A stretch of DNA of 64,000 nucleotides from Henckelia pumila (taxonomy: Eukaryota; Streptophyta; Magnoliopsida; Lamiales; Gesneriaceae), in the NCBI RefSeq assembly GCF_033568475.1, contig NW_027331831.1, positions 9,114,001-9,178,000 of the forward strand, written 5' to 3'. The notes beneath the pieces are model-generated. The model ran no database searches and was not told the origin of the DNA. It was given only the letters and a program-made list of their open reading frames with translations. This document shows, in pieces, positions 34,901-47,619 of this stretch. Position numbers and translations under genes: made by a program. The first letter of the stretch is position 1. The number at the start of each line of letters is the position of its first letter.

Positions 34901-36871
34901 TATATATTAATGTGTAAATAAGTACATATTAAAATACGTAATTATATTCAAAAAGTTAAAAACTTCATTAAAATAAAATAGAGTCATTACAATCAATATT
35001 CGAAAAGTTAAAAATAAATGAAGGAACATCATAAAAAATACAAAACTAGCATAACAATTTGACGCTCTAAATAATATATGAGCAACCACGTTCACTTCAC
35101 ACGATCGAAAATTCAACTTATTACTATAGAATAATGCTAGAGGTACAACATATATCATGTACAACGATATTTACAACAAATATATCGTGAGATTTTACTA
35201 TTATATCGCGATATTTTACATTCAATTATCATGAGATTTTGATAAATGAAATTTTTGTATTGATTTTTTTGTGTTGTACAAATTGATGTACAAATTTGGT
35301 TGTACATAACTCAATTTGTGTGAGATCAATCTGTCCTTAAGAGTTAAGATATTGTCTCAAAGGTGTACGAAATGGGAGACAAGAAGCTAGCTATCTACTT
35401 TTATTTCTTTTAACAAGATAGATATTCACTTTATTATCCATATAAAAATTAACACCTGAAAGGCAAGAAGGTTCAAGATAATGATGATAATGGTGTAAAG
35501 TGAAGAAAATAGTGCAACTTGAGAAACGTTATCATTCATTGCAAATTAAGTAACTAAGTGGAAACCTATTAATGCATGATCCAATCTTAAATAAAATAAA
35601 ACGTCCACAAGTTACCCGACGCTACTCAAAACTAAAGAGAAGAATTATTAAAAACAAACTGACCATATCCAACGAGGACTTCATCTAAACTATTTTACGA
35701 GTGTTGCCCATTTATGATATATAGATCAAACGTAACATTTGAATTCTATCCGACGAACCCACGTAAAATATACGAGGAACTCATATAATTCAAAATATGT
35801 ATTATAAATCATTCGGTCGTATCATCCCAATAATCCCAATCCTCAAAAGAAGTAGATTATTGGTCGTCAATAAAATAAGCAAAACAAAAATGGTAGAGTC
35901 GAATAATATTCCAAATTTCCAGTTTACTAAAAAATCTCATGTGTACATACTTAAATTAAGTACCACATATATATATACCTTGCATTGACAAAGCCTAGCT
36001 AGCATTATTATATGAGTGGACAGGACCAGAAATTGCTAGTGACAGGTACCAATTAAGCACATCAATTCTCGCTCAGTCGATTCGTGCCCCAATCCGTAAT
36101 TAAGACACTTCAAGAATATATATATATATATATAAAGAATAAATAAAAATAAAAATTCACCAACCCATGGCAGAATCCCAATTTATTGTCAATATATCTT
36201 GAAATGTTATATTACTGAGCGTTCGTTACATGTTCGCACATCTCGCAAGAATTTAAATTTGAAATGAAGTTCCACGAGATATTATCGCGACTATTTTATT
36301 TTATGATGTTCATGTATGATACCCATCCACTAATGCCCGTGTGTGTGACCTTGATTTTGTCTTGATTTTGTGTCAAGGGTACTGTGGGTGAACTGGCAAT
36401 TTGATCCCCGAATGGTCACTCTCACCTTATTGTAAAATGGGCCACATAAATTAAAAATCCCCGCTTTTGTTACATATATGATTTAGCACTCTTCTTGTTC
36501 ATGTTTGTGGTTCTATATTTCCCGATTTTATATCATATTAATTTGATAAATTCGAGTGAAAAATCGGTCAAGTGAGAAGAGACCGTAGCTGATATTTTGA
36601 TTTTACGATTGTGTTCCAAGTATATACGTATACATAGTAACTAAATTAGTACTATGCATATTTGATTTTTTCATCCAGCTCATGATGAAAGACGATGAAG
36701 ATTTGTCGTGGACAGGTGATCGAATTCGAAAGCCATATATATTAAGCAAAAAATCCAATGAGACCGGTTCACATGTCAGTTTTGTGAGATGAGTTTTTTA
36801 ATTGAGTCTTTCGTGAAAAAATATTATTTTTATATTAAAAGTATTACTTTTTATTGTAAATATGAGTAAGG
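31958..36871. other. Long intergenic, no supported gene
   Basis: AT-rich, with short unsupported frames. A possible degenerate element lies at about 35135-35315 (left AATGCTAGAGGTACAACA, right TTGTGTTGTAC). A (TA)n run is at about 36117-36134. A decayed dispersed-repeat copy is at about 36760-36870. The stretch 33690-34010 is less AT-rich and codes in no convincing frame. Confidence 0.45.
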
Positions 36872-36875
36872 TTAT

Positions 36876-37715
36876 GAGGGGATCTATATGTGTTCTTCCC
36901 GGAGCTTTATTCCTCTTATATCCAATGAATGACATGTGTCTATTTTGCTTCCTTTTCTTTTTTCTCTTCAGTTTTTTTGCTTTTGTTTTTATGCTTTTCT
37001 TTCATCATTGTTTCTTATTTTTATCTTTTTTAGACATGAATGGTTAATTTTTTTTCTCTTTATTTACTATTTTTCTTATAAAATTGAACTTGTATTTTCC
37101 ATATTTAATCATTAATATTTACTTATGAGAATTCAACTTTAAATTCTAAACTCAAAAATGATAAAAGTGAAAAAAAATTTTGGTAAATAAATCGTATATT
37201 TATATATCAAATTTTACTAATGACCTAATTAATACATATTAGTTAAATTTGGACCATTTTTTGATAAAATATAACTAGTATACACATTTTACCCATAAAT
37301 AGTTAAATATGAGTTATAAGGGATAAAATGAGTATTTTAGTTAAATTTTATTAAAAACTATAATTTGAAAAATAGATATTTTTTTAATAATGAGTTATAT
37401 ACACATTGAAATAACATTAATGTAGATTTTTATCGTGTGGATGGATGTCTTTATCTTTATGAGGGAGTTAGACTATTTTTTTATTGGTAATATAAATTCC
37501 TTGTGGTTTTTAAAATTTATAATTGAGAGTTTTAAAATTTTAATTTTATCATCTATAATAGAATTTATGTAGTAAATGGTAATTGTTGGAAAAAGATTAA
37601 GAGAAAACTAGAAAAAAGAAAGATGAATTAAAGAGAAATGTAAAAAGGAAAAGTGAGACACATGTCATTAAATGGGGAGGAGGGGTAAAGCTGGAGGAGG
37701 AGCAAAGACTCCCTC
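36876..37715. mobile_element. Possible non-autonomous DNA element with long imperfect inverted ends
   Basis: The left 80 bp (GAGGGGATCT ... TGACATGTGTCT ... TTCCTTTTC) match the reverse complement of the right 80 bp (GAGGGAGTCT ... TGACATGTGTCT ... TTTTCCTTTT) imperfectly. The 12-mer TGACATGTGTCT is exact in both. Flanks share only TTAT, so class and exact borders are uncertain. It sits inside a decayed dispersed-repeat copy. No coding region. Confidence 0.5.
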
Positions 37716-37719
37716 TTAT

Positions 37720-39100
37720 TATTATGATTTATGAGGACCAATATTGAAAATTATTTCAAACAAATGTGGCTGATTCACGATGATAAACGTATAAGAATAT
37801 GATAGATTGATAGTTATAATAGCAATGGTTGATGCGGATATATATGATTAGAAGATTGTGCAATATTTTTTTGGACCATTTTACATTAAATTCATGACAA
37901 ATACAATCTTGATCATAAATATTGATTAACATGTTTGGATTATTAATTTATTAGAACTACTTCTTGAAAAAAAAACATAAATAAAAGATCAAACTCTACG
38001 AAAAGGATTGAAGCCAACCACAATGCATGGGGAATACTAAAATCTTTGCGCAAATTTTATTTAAGAAATAAATCTTACTCTTTTTTTTCTCAAGTTGACA
38101 TCGGAAAGAGGATTTTTATAATTAACCTCGAACACGAGATCCACGGCATTGCCCATCATTACATAAGTTATTAGTCAGCGAAAAATTTTAGGTTTTTTTA
38201 ATTTTATGATGTCTTATATTTAATTTTTATTATCAATTTGATCTCTTGACGTAACTCATGCAGACTATGCAGTGACCATATATAAAGGAGATTGGATATA
38301 CTCAACCAAGGAAGCAGAGTGGAGTGAATCTCATCATTCGACGGCAAATAATTAAAGCAAATGGCTAGCTAATTCATCATTCTAAATAATTTTTCGTTTT
38401 TTATTTAATTAAAGAAATAATTAATTAAATCTTGTTCTTCAAATATTCTGAAATACTCTCAGAGTCTCATGTCCTTTTGCCATTAGATCTCGTTATAATT
38501 TGGTAATTATTATGATCAACTTTCCCAATTAATTTTGTTTTATTTTTTAATTTTTTTTCCCCCCATTATTCTCAGGCTTTAACCTGCAAATGTCGGAGGT
38601 TATTCAACCTCTAACGTTTGTCAAATATTCGAAGGAATAATACTCTCCTAGAACGGCACGATTTTGATTGCGACGCTACCACTTTTGCTTCAGCTTTAGT
38701 TAATTTGTCAAGATATGTTAAAAAAAACTAACTGAAAAAAAAAAGAAAAGAAAACAAAGATTACTTTCCCAAGATCGACTTAACATAACTGCATATGTGT
38801 TCCACGTGTTGAAAATTGAAAAAAAAAATGTTATATGTATAGTGAAGATTATACACTCGATTATAAGTTATGTTTGACATTACAAAAATTGTTACAACGA
38901 ATTAATCGTGTATGTATAATTCATTGTATGTATATCATAACTCTGAAAACGTTCGACGAACCAAAGATTGTGTAGATTTTCTATCAAAAACTGGATGCAT
39001 TGCTCACTCTCGATCTAATTATGTGAAGTAATATCCAAATTTATGTAAGTCTACACATTATTGAAATATTTATTCTCATTAAATTCAATACAACGCATGC
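37720..39100. other. Intergenic, possible unassigned transcription start
   Basis: AT-rich. TATATAAAGG at about 38279-38288 is a good TATA box, but no open frame follows (the first ATG, 38360, gives ATGGCTAGCTAA). A non-coding transcript is possible; no known microRNA was recognised. Confidence 0.3.
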
Positions 39101-39108
39101 ATGATATG

Positions 39109-39831
39109 TAGGGGTGGGCATAATTCGGTTAAAACCGAAAAAACCGGCCGAACCAAAAAATTCGATTTATTTGGTTCGGTTTTTCGGTCGGTTTCGGTTT
39201 TATGAAAACCGGTTTTTCGGTTCGGTTTTCGGTTTTATGCCCCGAAAAAACCGAAAAAACCGAATCGGCCGAATTTTGATTAAAATAAGAATTTTATAAA
39301 TATTGACCATTGGGCCTTAAAAATGGGCCTTTTTTTAATCACTTCTATTTTTTTTCCTTACAAGATGTAAGCCTATTTTAATTAAATATGATTTTTATAA
39401 AACTTAATAGTCGCTTTATTGTTTTAATTGAATTTCATATTGTTAATTATAATGGAATAATTTATGTTTTATTGTTATTAGTTCTCTATTATGTATTACA
39501 TGCATCAAGTGAGATATCATTTTAGTTCTTAAATTTTTTTTAGTATTAACCTTTTTATATTTTGGTTTTCATTTTAGTTTTAAATCCATAATTATTTTAA
39601 AAAATTCATAATTTTCTTTGTCCCTAAACTAATATATGCAATCGTGCAAAATAAATTTAATTCGTTACTTAAACCGTATAAAACCGACCGAAAAAATCGG
39701 ACCGTATCACAAAAAAAACCGAACCGAACCATAATAAAATAGTTCGGTTTCGGACCAAAGATTTTGAAAACCCAAACCGAAAAAACCGAAATAGAGTAAA
39801 ACCGAACCAAACCAGCCGATGCCCATCCCTA
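39109..39831. mobile_element. hAT-type MITE (723 bp) with CGGTTTT repeats
   Basis: Ends TAGGGGTGGGCAT and ATGCCCATCCCTA are inverted (one mismatch), flanked by a perfect 8-bp duplication ATGATATG (39101-39108 and 39832-39839). Both arms are full of CGGTTTTCGGTTCGG units, in opposite orientation, around an AT-rich core. Confidence 0.92.
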
Positions 39832-39839
39832 ATGATATG

Positions 39840-42825
39840 AATAATCAAGTTTAAGTTCCAAAGTACCTCACAATTATTAACTATATATATTTGTCCTTTT
39901 TGGGTATGGTGAAAATGGGATCAAGGTTCCTTGTACCAAAAACAAAAAACACAAAAATTGGAAGACAATGCCAGCCAATCTACGGCTCCATTGTTGTTAT
40001 TTGGACAAGACTTGTGAAAAATCAAGCCGATCAATGATTCCGTAGTAAACTTACAATTAAATCAAACAAAAGAAATAGGTTTTTTTTTTTTTTGGGTGTC
40101 CCCATTAAGACAAGATCCATCTGTGCAAGCATGGTGTTGTCCCATTATCCCAAGCTGTTTCATGCATTATTCTAAGGGAAGAGTTAAATGGCCTGTTGGT
40201 AAGGGAACATCCATATACACAAATTGGTTCCCACCAAAATGTTCCGTTTCACCCACACACGTGCAACCCGGATACGCACAAAACTTCGTGTGGCTCACGG
40301 GTCATGTCAGATATGGCTCGAGTCGATCTAACCCATGCACTACAAGGATATAAATTCGGGGTCGTGTGTGTAGGTTTCAGTTGTTGGCTTAATTTCTGGT
40401 TAGGTGATATGTCTAGTGTCTATTATTAATGTGCTCAATTCGTGCAAGGAAAAATCAGTGAAAGATATTTATGTATTTTTTTTTTTTATCGTAGTTTGTT
40501 TTTTTGAAAAATCAAGAAAACAGGTGTGGAGCCACATCCAGTACTTCTAGTGGTCAATTACCCGTCATGTCTTAAAATATCCAGTTTTTAATTTAATACT
40601 TTAAAAGGACGATTTTTTTAATTAGAGATATCAAATTGTGTTAGGTTCATGGAGTTGACCGTCCTGCTATGTAAAATAGGTCGGATGATTTGATGATTTC
40701 TCAACCCACTCGCCTTATGGTGGTTGCGTCGGATTGCAGGTTGATCGTCTTAATCCACAAAATTACATATAAAACCGTTGGTTTGTACAGTACTGTCAAG
40801 CTACCTATAGGTTGGTTTGATGTTTTTTCAACCTGTCTAAAAAGTGTGTCAACCCATCCTGTTAGCCGGTCTTAACACCTTTGATTTTAACTAAATATCA
40901 TGAATTCACACCCCCAAACCCTTGAAAAGGATAAACTATGTATCCGGAAGGCGAATTTCACAGAATCTAAATTTTGCTAGTAATTTTTGGAAAATTCAAG
41001 TTTCTATTTCTTTGATTAAAAACTTAGATAAAATTTGAAAATATAGGCCCATTTAGTTTAGTAATAGCGAACCCATCATCATATAACTTGGGCTTTGACA
41101 TCGTGAGGTGGCCAATATCAAAATACCACAAATTGTACCCAATCAACTAAAAGGTATTTGGGCTGGATATCGTGAGGTGGGAAATATCAAAATAGCACAA
41201 ATTGTACTCAATCAAGTAACAGGTATTTGGGCTTTATTTCAATTGCACACCAAAATTTGCAGAATTTTTTTTTTTCCAAACCCAACTTTGGATTCACCTA
41301 ACGGCTAACATTTTACAAGATTTTGCTTGTCGGGTCACTGGATTGAATAATTTGAATAATGTAGCTTTTTGTTTGTTAAGAATTCACACAATCCATTCAA
41401 TAAAAATTTCTAACATTTTTTAAGGTTAAATGAAAAATTCTATAGGTCGTTTAATAAAAACTTTGTAATAACAAAGGGGAAAAAAAAAACCACGAGAAGA
41501 ACGAGGAAATTATAGCAATAACTGCACTGTTTTGTTTTTAAAAGCAATCCTCCTGTATATATTGAAATATTATGCAATTAAAAAAATGCACCTATTAAAA
41601 TATCTCGAACTATTAAACGACGAACCAATTTTTTAGTAAACGAAACCAAATCATTTAAAAATAAAAAATAACTACGTGTCAAAGAAAAAGAATGAGATAA
41701 GACGTATATATCGATCTTGAATCTCTTTCGTCAAAATCCAAGAACCACTGGTCAATAGAAAAAGAATGTTTGGTTCAACTATAAATTTAAAGTTTATAGG
41801 TAGTATTTGCTTTCCATAGATCGATCTCCTTTTACTTTATTTTGATTTTGATTAATTATAAATTAGGAGCAAAAAGTGAGTACCCACCCCCATGTTTAAC
41901 GGGTATATTGATATATTCTAAGGTTTATGTCCCGAAAAGATCAATGCAAGAAAGCTTAATGCTAAGGGAAAAGCAAACACGTGAAATGTTTCTTAAAAAA
42001 GCTACGGATTTTTCAGAAATGGTCCCATTGTGTTCCCTCCCACACGTTGCCCTTTCTAGCTTATGCAATAATTCAATATCTTCATTTCATAAATGTGCTC
42101 AAGGGATATTTTGTTGGAGATTTTTCGATCTGGTTTTGTGTTCGTGTGTCCCGAAAGCCGAACCAATACGTACGTTGTGAAAGGACTGATTCATGTCGAA
42201 ATTAATATGTAAGATGATCTCACAAGAATTTTTTTATTTAGAAAATAAAATCACAAAACATGCCATATAGATAAAGCCACCAATTTGAATTTGAGTACAA
42301 TAATAGTCTATATAATCCACACATGTTTCCGTTGCGCAATAGTATTTTTTTTTTCCCAATGCTTATAAAAGAGATAGATGAAAAATGATGTTGATCACTT
42401 ATTTGTAAATATTTTTTATCAATAAAAATACATTAATTAATTAGAGGAAAATGTAAACAGGGTGAACCAGGTTGCCATAATTTATTTTGTTAAAATAATA
42501 ATAATAAGCTAGCAAGCTTTGTAACATGTCAATAAACCTGGTCAACCATTTTTTTCTTAAAATAGTTTATCGATGTTAGATAATAAAATACCCTCAATAA
42601 TATAAAAGTGTATTGACTAGTTTTAGACATTTTTTATTAAAATTTTAAATTCTATGTGAATATAAGGTCTTAAACTATAACCCAATCAGTTTTGGGAATC
42701 AAATCACTTAAATATATTTTATCTATAAAAAAAAATACTTAAATAGAAGTAAATATAGGTCATTTTCGAAATAATAGTATTTTTATCTTAAGAAGATGTG
42801 CGTTGGGTTTTATATAAATAAATAT
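39840..42825. other. Intergenic, no supported gene
   Basis: A 69-bp tandem duplication lies at about 41092-41236. Region 40620-40890 has GGT/GACC-rich sequence resembling a decayed hAT-type element (left TTAGAGATATCAAA, right TTAACACCTTTGA), without clear borders. The 112-codon frame at 41842 has no family features. Confidence 0.45.
41092..41236 (+). repeat. 69-bp tandem duplication, two copies
   Basis: Both copies carry ATCGTGAGGTGG, AATATCAAAATA and CACAAATTGTAC; starts differ by 69 bp and a third TATTTGGGCT closes the array. Confidence 0.75.
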
Positions 42826-42835
42826 ACATCTTTTA

Positions 42836-43074
42836 ACCCCTAAGGATGTGTCCAAGTTGATGGAGTAGGTGAACTCTTGGCTAGAGGTCAGGAGTTCGAT
42901 TTCCCCCACCAACACCTTCTTGGACTAGCCTGTCACACAGAGCTTGCCTAGTGTGGCTTACCTGGCTAACGTAGTTTGCAGGCTACTGCGTTAGTTCGGA
43001 GGTTTATCCAGTGCGCACCGAAGATAGCGGCTGCGGGTTCCCACGTCACAAAAAAAAAAATTAAAAAAAAATAC
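42836..43074 (+). mobile_element. tRNA-derived SINE
   Basis: About 239 bp. Pol III A-box-like GTGTCCAAGTTGATGG (about 42848-42863) and B-box-like AGTTCGATTTCC (about 42893-42904) lie 30 bp apart as in a tRNA head. A GC-balanced body follows and the element ends in an A-rich tail (43050-43070). It is flanked by a perfect 10-bp duplication ACATCTTTTA (42826-42835 and 43075-43084). Flanks are very AT-rich, so the element stands out. Family not identified. Confidence 0.85.
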
Positions 43075-43084
43075 ACATCTTTTA

Positions 43085-44895
43085 GTTGATGACTTAATTT
43101 GCTGACTCATGGAAGATGACCGAGTAAAACTCGAAAGGTGGAAAATATGGTTGACCTAAATTACCTGTAAGAGGGGAGAAATTAGGAGGAAAAGAGAAGG
43201 AAACTAAACCCTAGACTGGACCCGGAATGTATTTTTAATTTATTTTATATTATAGGTTCTCTTTTCATATTTTAGTTATACTTTATTTATATTATATTAG
43301 ATAAATTATACATGAATACAGAATTTAGTATAATCTAAGCGCACATAAAAATAATACTTTTAGTCAGATTGGTCGGAAATCCGTTCTAAAAAATTAACAC
43401 GTGAGTCAGTTTTATAAGAGTTTTTGTGATGATTTAATTAATAGTATTGGTGATGATTCATATTCAAGTGATGTGATGTATATTCTCTCATCGAATTCAA
43501 GTCTCGTACATGAAAAAAGAATTTTGAATCACTCAACATCGTTCGTTAAATCATTCATTAATCTTTAACCAAAGAATCCAAAAAACGTTATCCTCGTGTA
43601 AATCCAAGGATCAATGTTTTTTTAGTGGTAAAGGATCCACATCATTTCCTCTTGATCCAACACCATCAAAGGAATATAAGGATAGGATCTTCATTAGATC
43701 ATAGTAATGCTCTATGTGTGCACGGTAGGAATTCAACCCAATTGGATCGTAACCTCCGTGTATAAAATTTGTGGAAGACCATTTAAATGTTCAAATTGAG
43801 AACCAAATCTTTTTCGAAAAACCCCAAATAAAATATATACATTTTTATTTTGATTAAAATAATCAATGTCCAGAATATATAAAAATAAAACTCCACCGAT
43901 AAAATTGTTGGTAGCGAAAATCATCTATTTCCAGACCTGAAATGTGTATAATGATCATATAATTATCACATGATAATATTACAAGTGATATTATTTATAC
44001 TTAATTTGTTTATTTAATTGAGTGCGAGTAACACAAATTAAAGTGTAAATAATATTACCCTAGGGTAGGTATTGGATGAGGGAAAATAAGAACACTATCT
44101 TCCAAATGATACGGCTTTGAGTATGATAATTGCTATGATCCAAGACTTAATCCGGTCCATCCAAAGTTTTCCTTCTCAATCACTCCACCTAATCTCATAT
44201 ACAATACTAAAGTTGGAGGTAGGCTTTATCCCGATGATATCGTGAGATGGATTGACCTAATTTATATATGTCGAATGAAGAGTAGAATTTTTAACTTTAA
44301 AAAATATTAATTTTTCATGGATTGGATCGAATACGAGATCCATTTCATAAAATTAATTGGTGAGAACTAATTTTTTATGGATCGGATCGAATACGAGATT
44401 CGTTTCATAAAATTAATTGGTGAGAAGGTTTTAGAAAAACTTTTTGTTGTGTAAAAATTGATGGATTTTCCTTTTCAACACCACACAAGATTCTCTATGT
44501 ATATTTCCTAAATCTTGACCTCACTTCTTCTTCTTTTCTTTTTTTTTCAAATGACTGCTTTGTTTTATAAAAAATGTGGATATTTTACCTATCTAGGGAA
44601 AGTAACAACATATAGATGGAAAAGGTTAATAAAGATTATTTGTCATAAATATAAAATTAATTAATAATTTATCAAACGCATAGATTTAAAAATTTAATGT
44701 ATGGATTGGGAATTCCACGCGCATAAGTTATACTTGAGCAAGTCAAAAGACGTGTTTTAGGGACCGAGCCCAATGTTATCAATCAAATTGCGTATTGGTA
44801 AAAGACCGAAATACCCATTCAACGATAAAATGTAATGAAATTGAGGAAGGGCGTTTTGGTCAACTAGATGGAAATATTCCCAGCCTTGAAAGATT
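43085..44895. other. Intergenic and upstream region of the GT17 gene
   Basis: No supported gene. Holds the 60-bp tandem repeat at 44308-44427. Confidence 0.45.
44308..44427 (+). repeat. 60-bp tandem duplication, two copies
   Basis: Copies contain GGATCGAATACGAGAT and CATAAAATTAATTGGTGAGA with a 60-bp offset. The sequence belongs to the dispersed-repeat family noted at 991-1138. Confidence 0.7.
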
Positions 44896-44905
44896 TATAT
44901 ATAAA
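44896..44905 (+). promoter_or_regulatory. TATA box of the GT17 gene
   Basis: TATATATAAA, about 320 bp before the ATG at 45218; implies a 5' leader of roughly 290 nt rich in GAGAGA (45134-45150). Confidence 0.5.
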
Positions 44906-45217
44906 TGTGCGTAAGTGGGGTAGAAGACAAGAGAAACGGCTTCCTTGTAATCTTTACAACTGCCACCCATTCACAACCAGAGGGGCAATTTCACGCACAT
45001 TGCTGTTTCCATTCTTATTTCTGGGTCTTCGTTAATTTTTCTGGCCTGCAAAAAGAGAGAAACTTTCTGTTGTTTGTATTGAGTTTTGATTCTCTTTTCT
45101 GACCCCCGGTTGCCTAGAATTTGAAGCGTTGCGAGAGAGAGAGACAGAGATATTCGTCGGGTTTTCATTTATTCGCATTATTTTTATCTGAGTTGATTTT
45201 GGGACAAAGTGTTTTTT

Positions 45218-46847
45218 ATGGCTGAGGGGGGATCTTATTATTGTTCCAAGAAGAGCGATGATATATGCGGCAAATCCTGCGGCGAGGTAACTTTTTTTTA
45301 CCTTTTTCTCTGTTTTTCTTAATTGAAACATTTTCGTATGTTGCATCGAGAAAAAAGTCCAAGTCTTGGTTTTTCTGAAAATAATGATTTTGGTTTTGAT
45401 TCCCTGATCGGGAATTTTAATTCTGGGTAGCTTTCCTTTTTTTCATTTTTTGGGGAAAATTATAGCGAATGCCATGGATGGGAACTAAGTTTGCCCTTGA
45501 ATGATATTTTTGGCATAGAAATCTGAAAGGGATTCAAGATCCCATTTGTTTTCAATGTTTGTAGATCGATTTTTGTTCTCCGATGCTACTTTTGCATTTT
45601 AATTATTGCAGCAATGTGGATGTATGCCTAAGTTAAGCTTTATGGTTTTTTTCCCACAATGTTGTCGAATTCCAATTTTCTTTGAACAGCTTTTCCATTA
45701 CAAAGTTGAGGTTGTATGCTTTATGTGGTTTTAAATTTGTTGTGTTTTGGTTGTGCAGGATTCGGGACGGACCTTGAGTATGTCGAGATTGAAGTGCATT
45801 ATGCGGGGGCTGGATATAAAAGCCTATCTCTTTCTGTTTGTGATGGTGCCGACTTGTGTATTCGTTATTTATGTGCACGGCCAGAAGATTACATACTTTT
45901 TAAGGCCTTTGTGGGAGTCTCCACCGAAGCCCTTCCATGAAATACCTCACTACTATCATGAGAATGTGTCCATGGAGAATCTATGTAAACTTCATGGCTG
46001 GGAAATACGGGAGTATCCTAGGCGAGTTTATGATGCCGTGTTGTTTAACAATGAGGTCGACATTCTCAAGATACGGTGGAAAGAATTGTACCCTTATGTG
46101 ACCGAGTTTGTATTGCTCGAGTCAAATTCGACCTTCACTGGGCTGCCTAAGCCTCACGTGTTTTCCTCTGTCCGAGACCAGTTCAAATTTCTTGAGGCAC
46201 GGTTGACCTATGGGCAAGCTCCGGGGCGATTTAAGAAAGGAGAGAACCCTTTTGTCGAGGAAGCATATCAGAGACTTGCACTAGATTATCTTCTTAAGCA
46301 AGCAGGGATTCAAGATGATGACTTGTTGATAATGTCTGATGTGGACGAGATACCGAGTCAACACACGATCAATCTACTGAGGTGGTGTGATGGAATACCT
46401 CCAATTCTCCATCTTCGTTTGAAGAATTACTTGTATTCATTTGAGTTTCTGGTTGACGATAGTAGCTGGAGAGCTTCGGTTCACATTTATCAATCTGGGA
46501 AGACGAAATATGCTCACTATAGGCAGTCTGATGAAGTCTTGGTCGATGCGGGATGGCACTGTAGCTTTTGCTTTAGACACATTCGCGAGTTCATATTCAA
46601 GATGAAAGCTTACAGCCACGTCGATAGGGTGAGATTTTCTCATTTCTTGAATCCGACCAGAATCCAGAGGGTAATCTGCAAAGGTGATGATTTGTTTGAT
46701 ATGCTACCCGAGGAGTACACTTTCAAAGAGATCATCGGAAAAATGGGATCAATACCACATTCGTACTCCGCCGTTCATCTCCCTGCATATCTCTTGGAGA
46801 ATGCAGACCGATATAAATTTCTCCTGCCTGGAAACTGTGTACGATAG
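45218..46847 (+). CDS. GT17 family beta-1,4-N-acetylglucosaminyltransferase-like protein
   Basis: Two exons, 45218-45286 and 45759-46847, with a 472-bp GT-AG intron in phase 0; 385 residues, the normal plant length. Exon 1 encodes a short cytosolic tail ([19 protein letters not shown]). A single membrane anchor spans about residues 45-62, followed by a lumenal catalytic domain, as in type II Golgi enzymes. The GT17 blocks are present: [44 protein letters not shown], the DVDEIPS metal-binding motif (D217, D219), and the C-terminal [17 protein letters not shown]. Animal GT17 adds bisecting GlcNAc to N-glycans; the plant acceptor is not established. It matches At1g67880 by position and sequence style. 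Confidence 0.95.
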
Positions 46848-47610
46848 TGTTACTTTTGAATGAATACCCAGAATTATTCATGCCATTCATTTCACAAAAT
46901 ATCTGGGAGAAACCGAACACATTTTGGGATTTATAGTGATTTTGTACATAAGTTTTTTGTAGTGTTGATATTTTCATGGGATTGAATGGTATTTATCTTG
47001 TATCAAACATGGAGACGGGCTGTGAAAAGATTACTTCTTTGTAGTAGAATACACCAAAACGTTCATTTGCCATTTCTGGGCATTCATGTGAGGAAATTTT
47101 TTGGATTGTAATGTAATTAATTTATTCGTCTGAATACTGAGAACATTTTTAACTCTGTGAACCGATGAAAGTTTGTTAGCAATTCATGTCAACTTTCTCC
47201 AAGAACAGGGGAGCAACTTCAGTTATTGATTTGCAGATAGATGCTAGAGGGAAAGCTTCATTTGCGACTTGAACTCGCACCACGAGATATGTTAGTTCGA
47301 TCATAGTATGTGAGTATTGCCTCTTTAACATTTGATCCAATTACGACATAGGATGTGATATATTGGACAACGTGAAAAAACACATCTGGCTCGAATATTG
47401 TTATACAATAACATAGGGGAAACTGTGAGTTGGGGAATCTGATACCTGGAATAGTTTATGATCTTTCTTTTTTTTTTTTTTAAATAAAAAAAATATGAGG
47501 GAAAAAATACAGGTTGGCATATCCTTGACAAGGTAATAATTGAAGAGAGGCTGATGTGCAGCTCATTGTTATAAGATATCCATCAGTAAAGAGTGGAAAC
47601 AGTAATTGAT
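46848..47610. other. 3' flank of the GT17 gene
   Basis: Likely 3' untranslated region to about 47150, then AT-rich intergenic sequence. No gene. Confidence 0.5.
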
Positions 47611-47619
47611 TTTTGTGTA

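Noticed and set aside
38279-38480. Known microRNA precursor after the TATA box
   Set aside because: None of the common plant microRNA sequences I know was found and no strong hairpin was seen.
41842-42180. 112-codon plus-strand frame
   Set aside because: Cys/Ser-rich without family similarity and no promoter; probably chance.
42836-43074. Functional tRNA gene
   Set aside because: Only A and B box-like parts match; no acceptor stem or anticodon loop, and it has a poly-A tail and target duplication, so it is a SINE.
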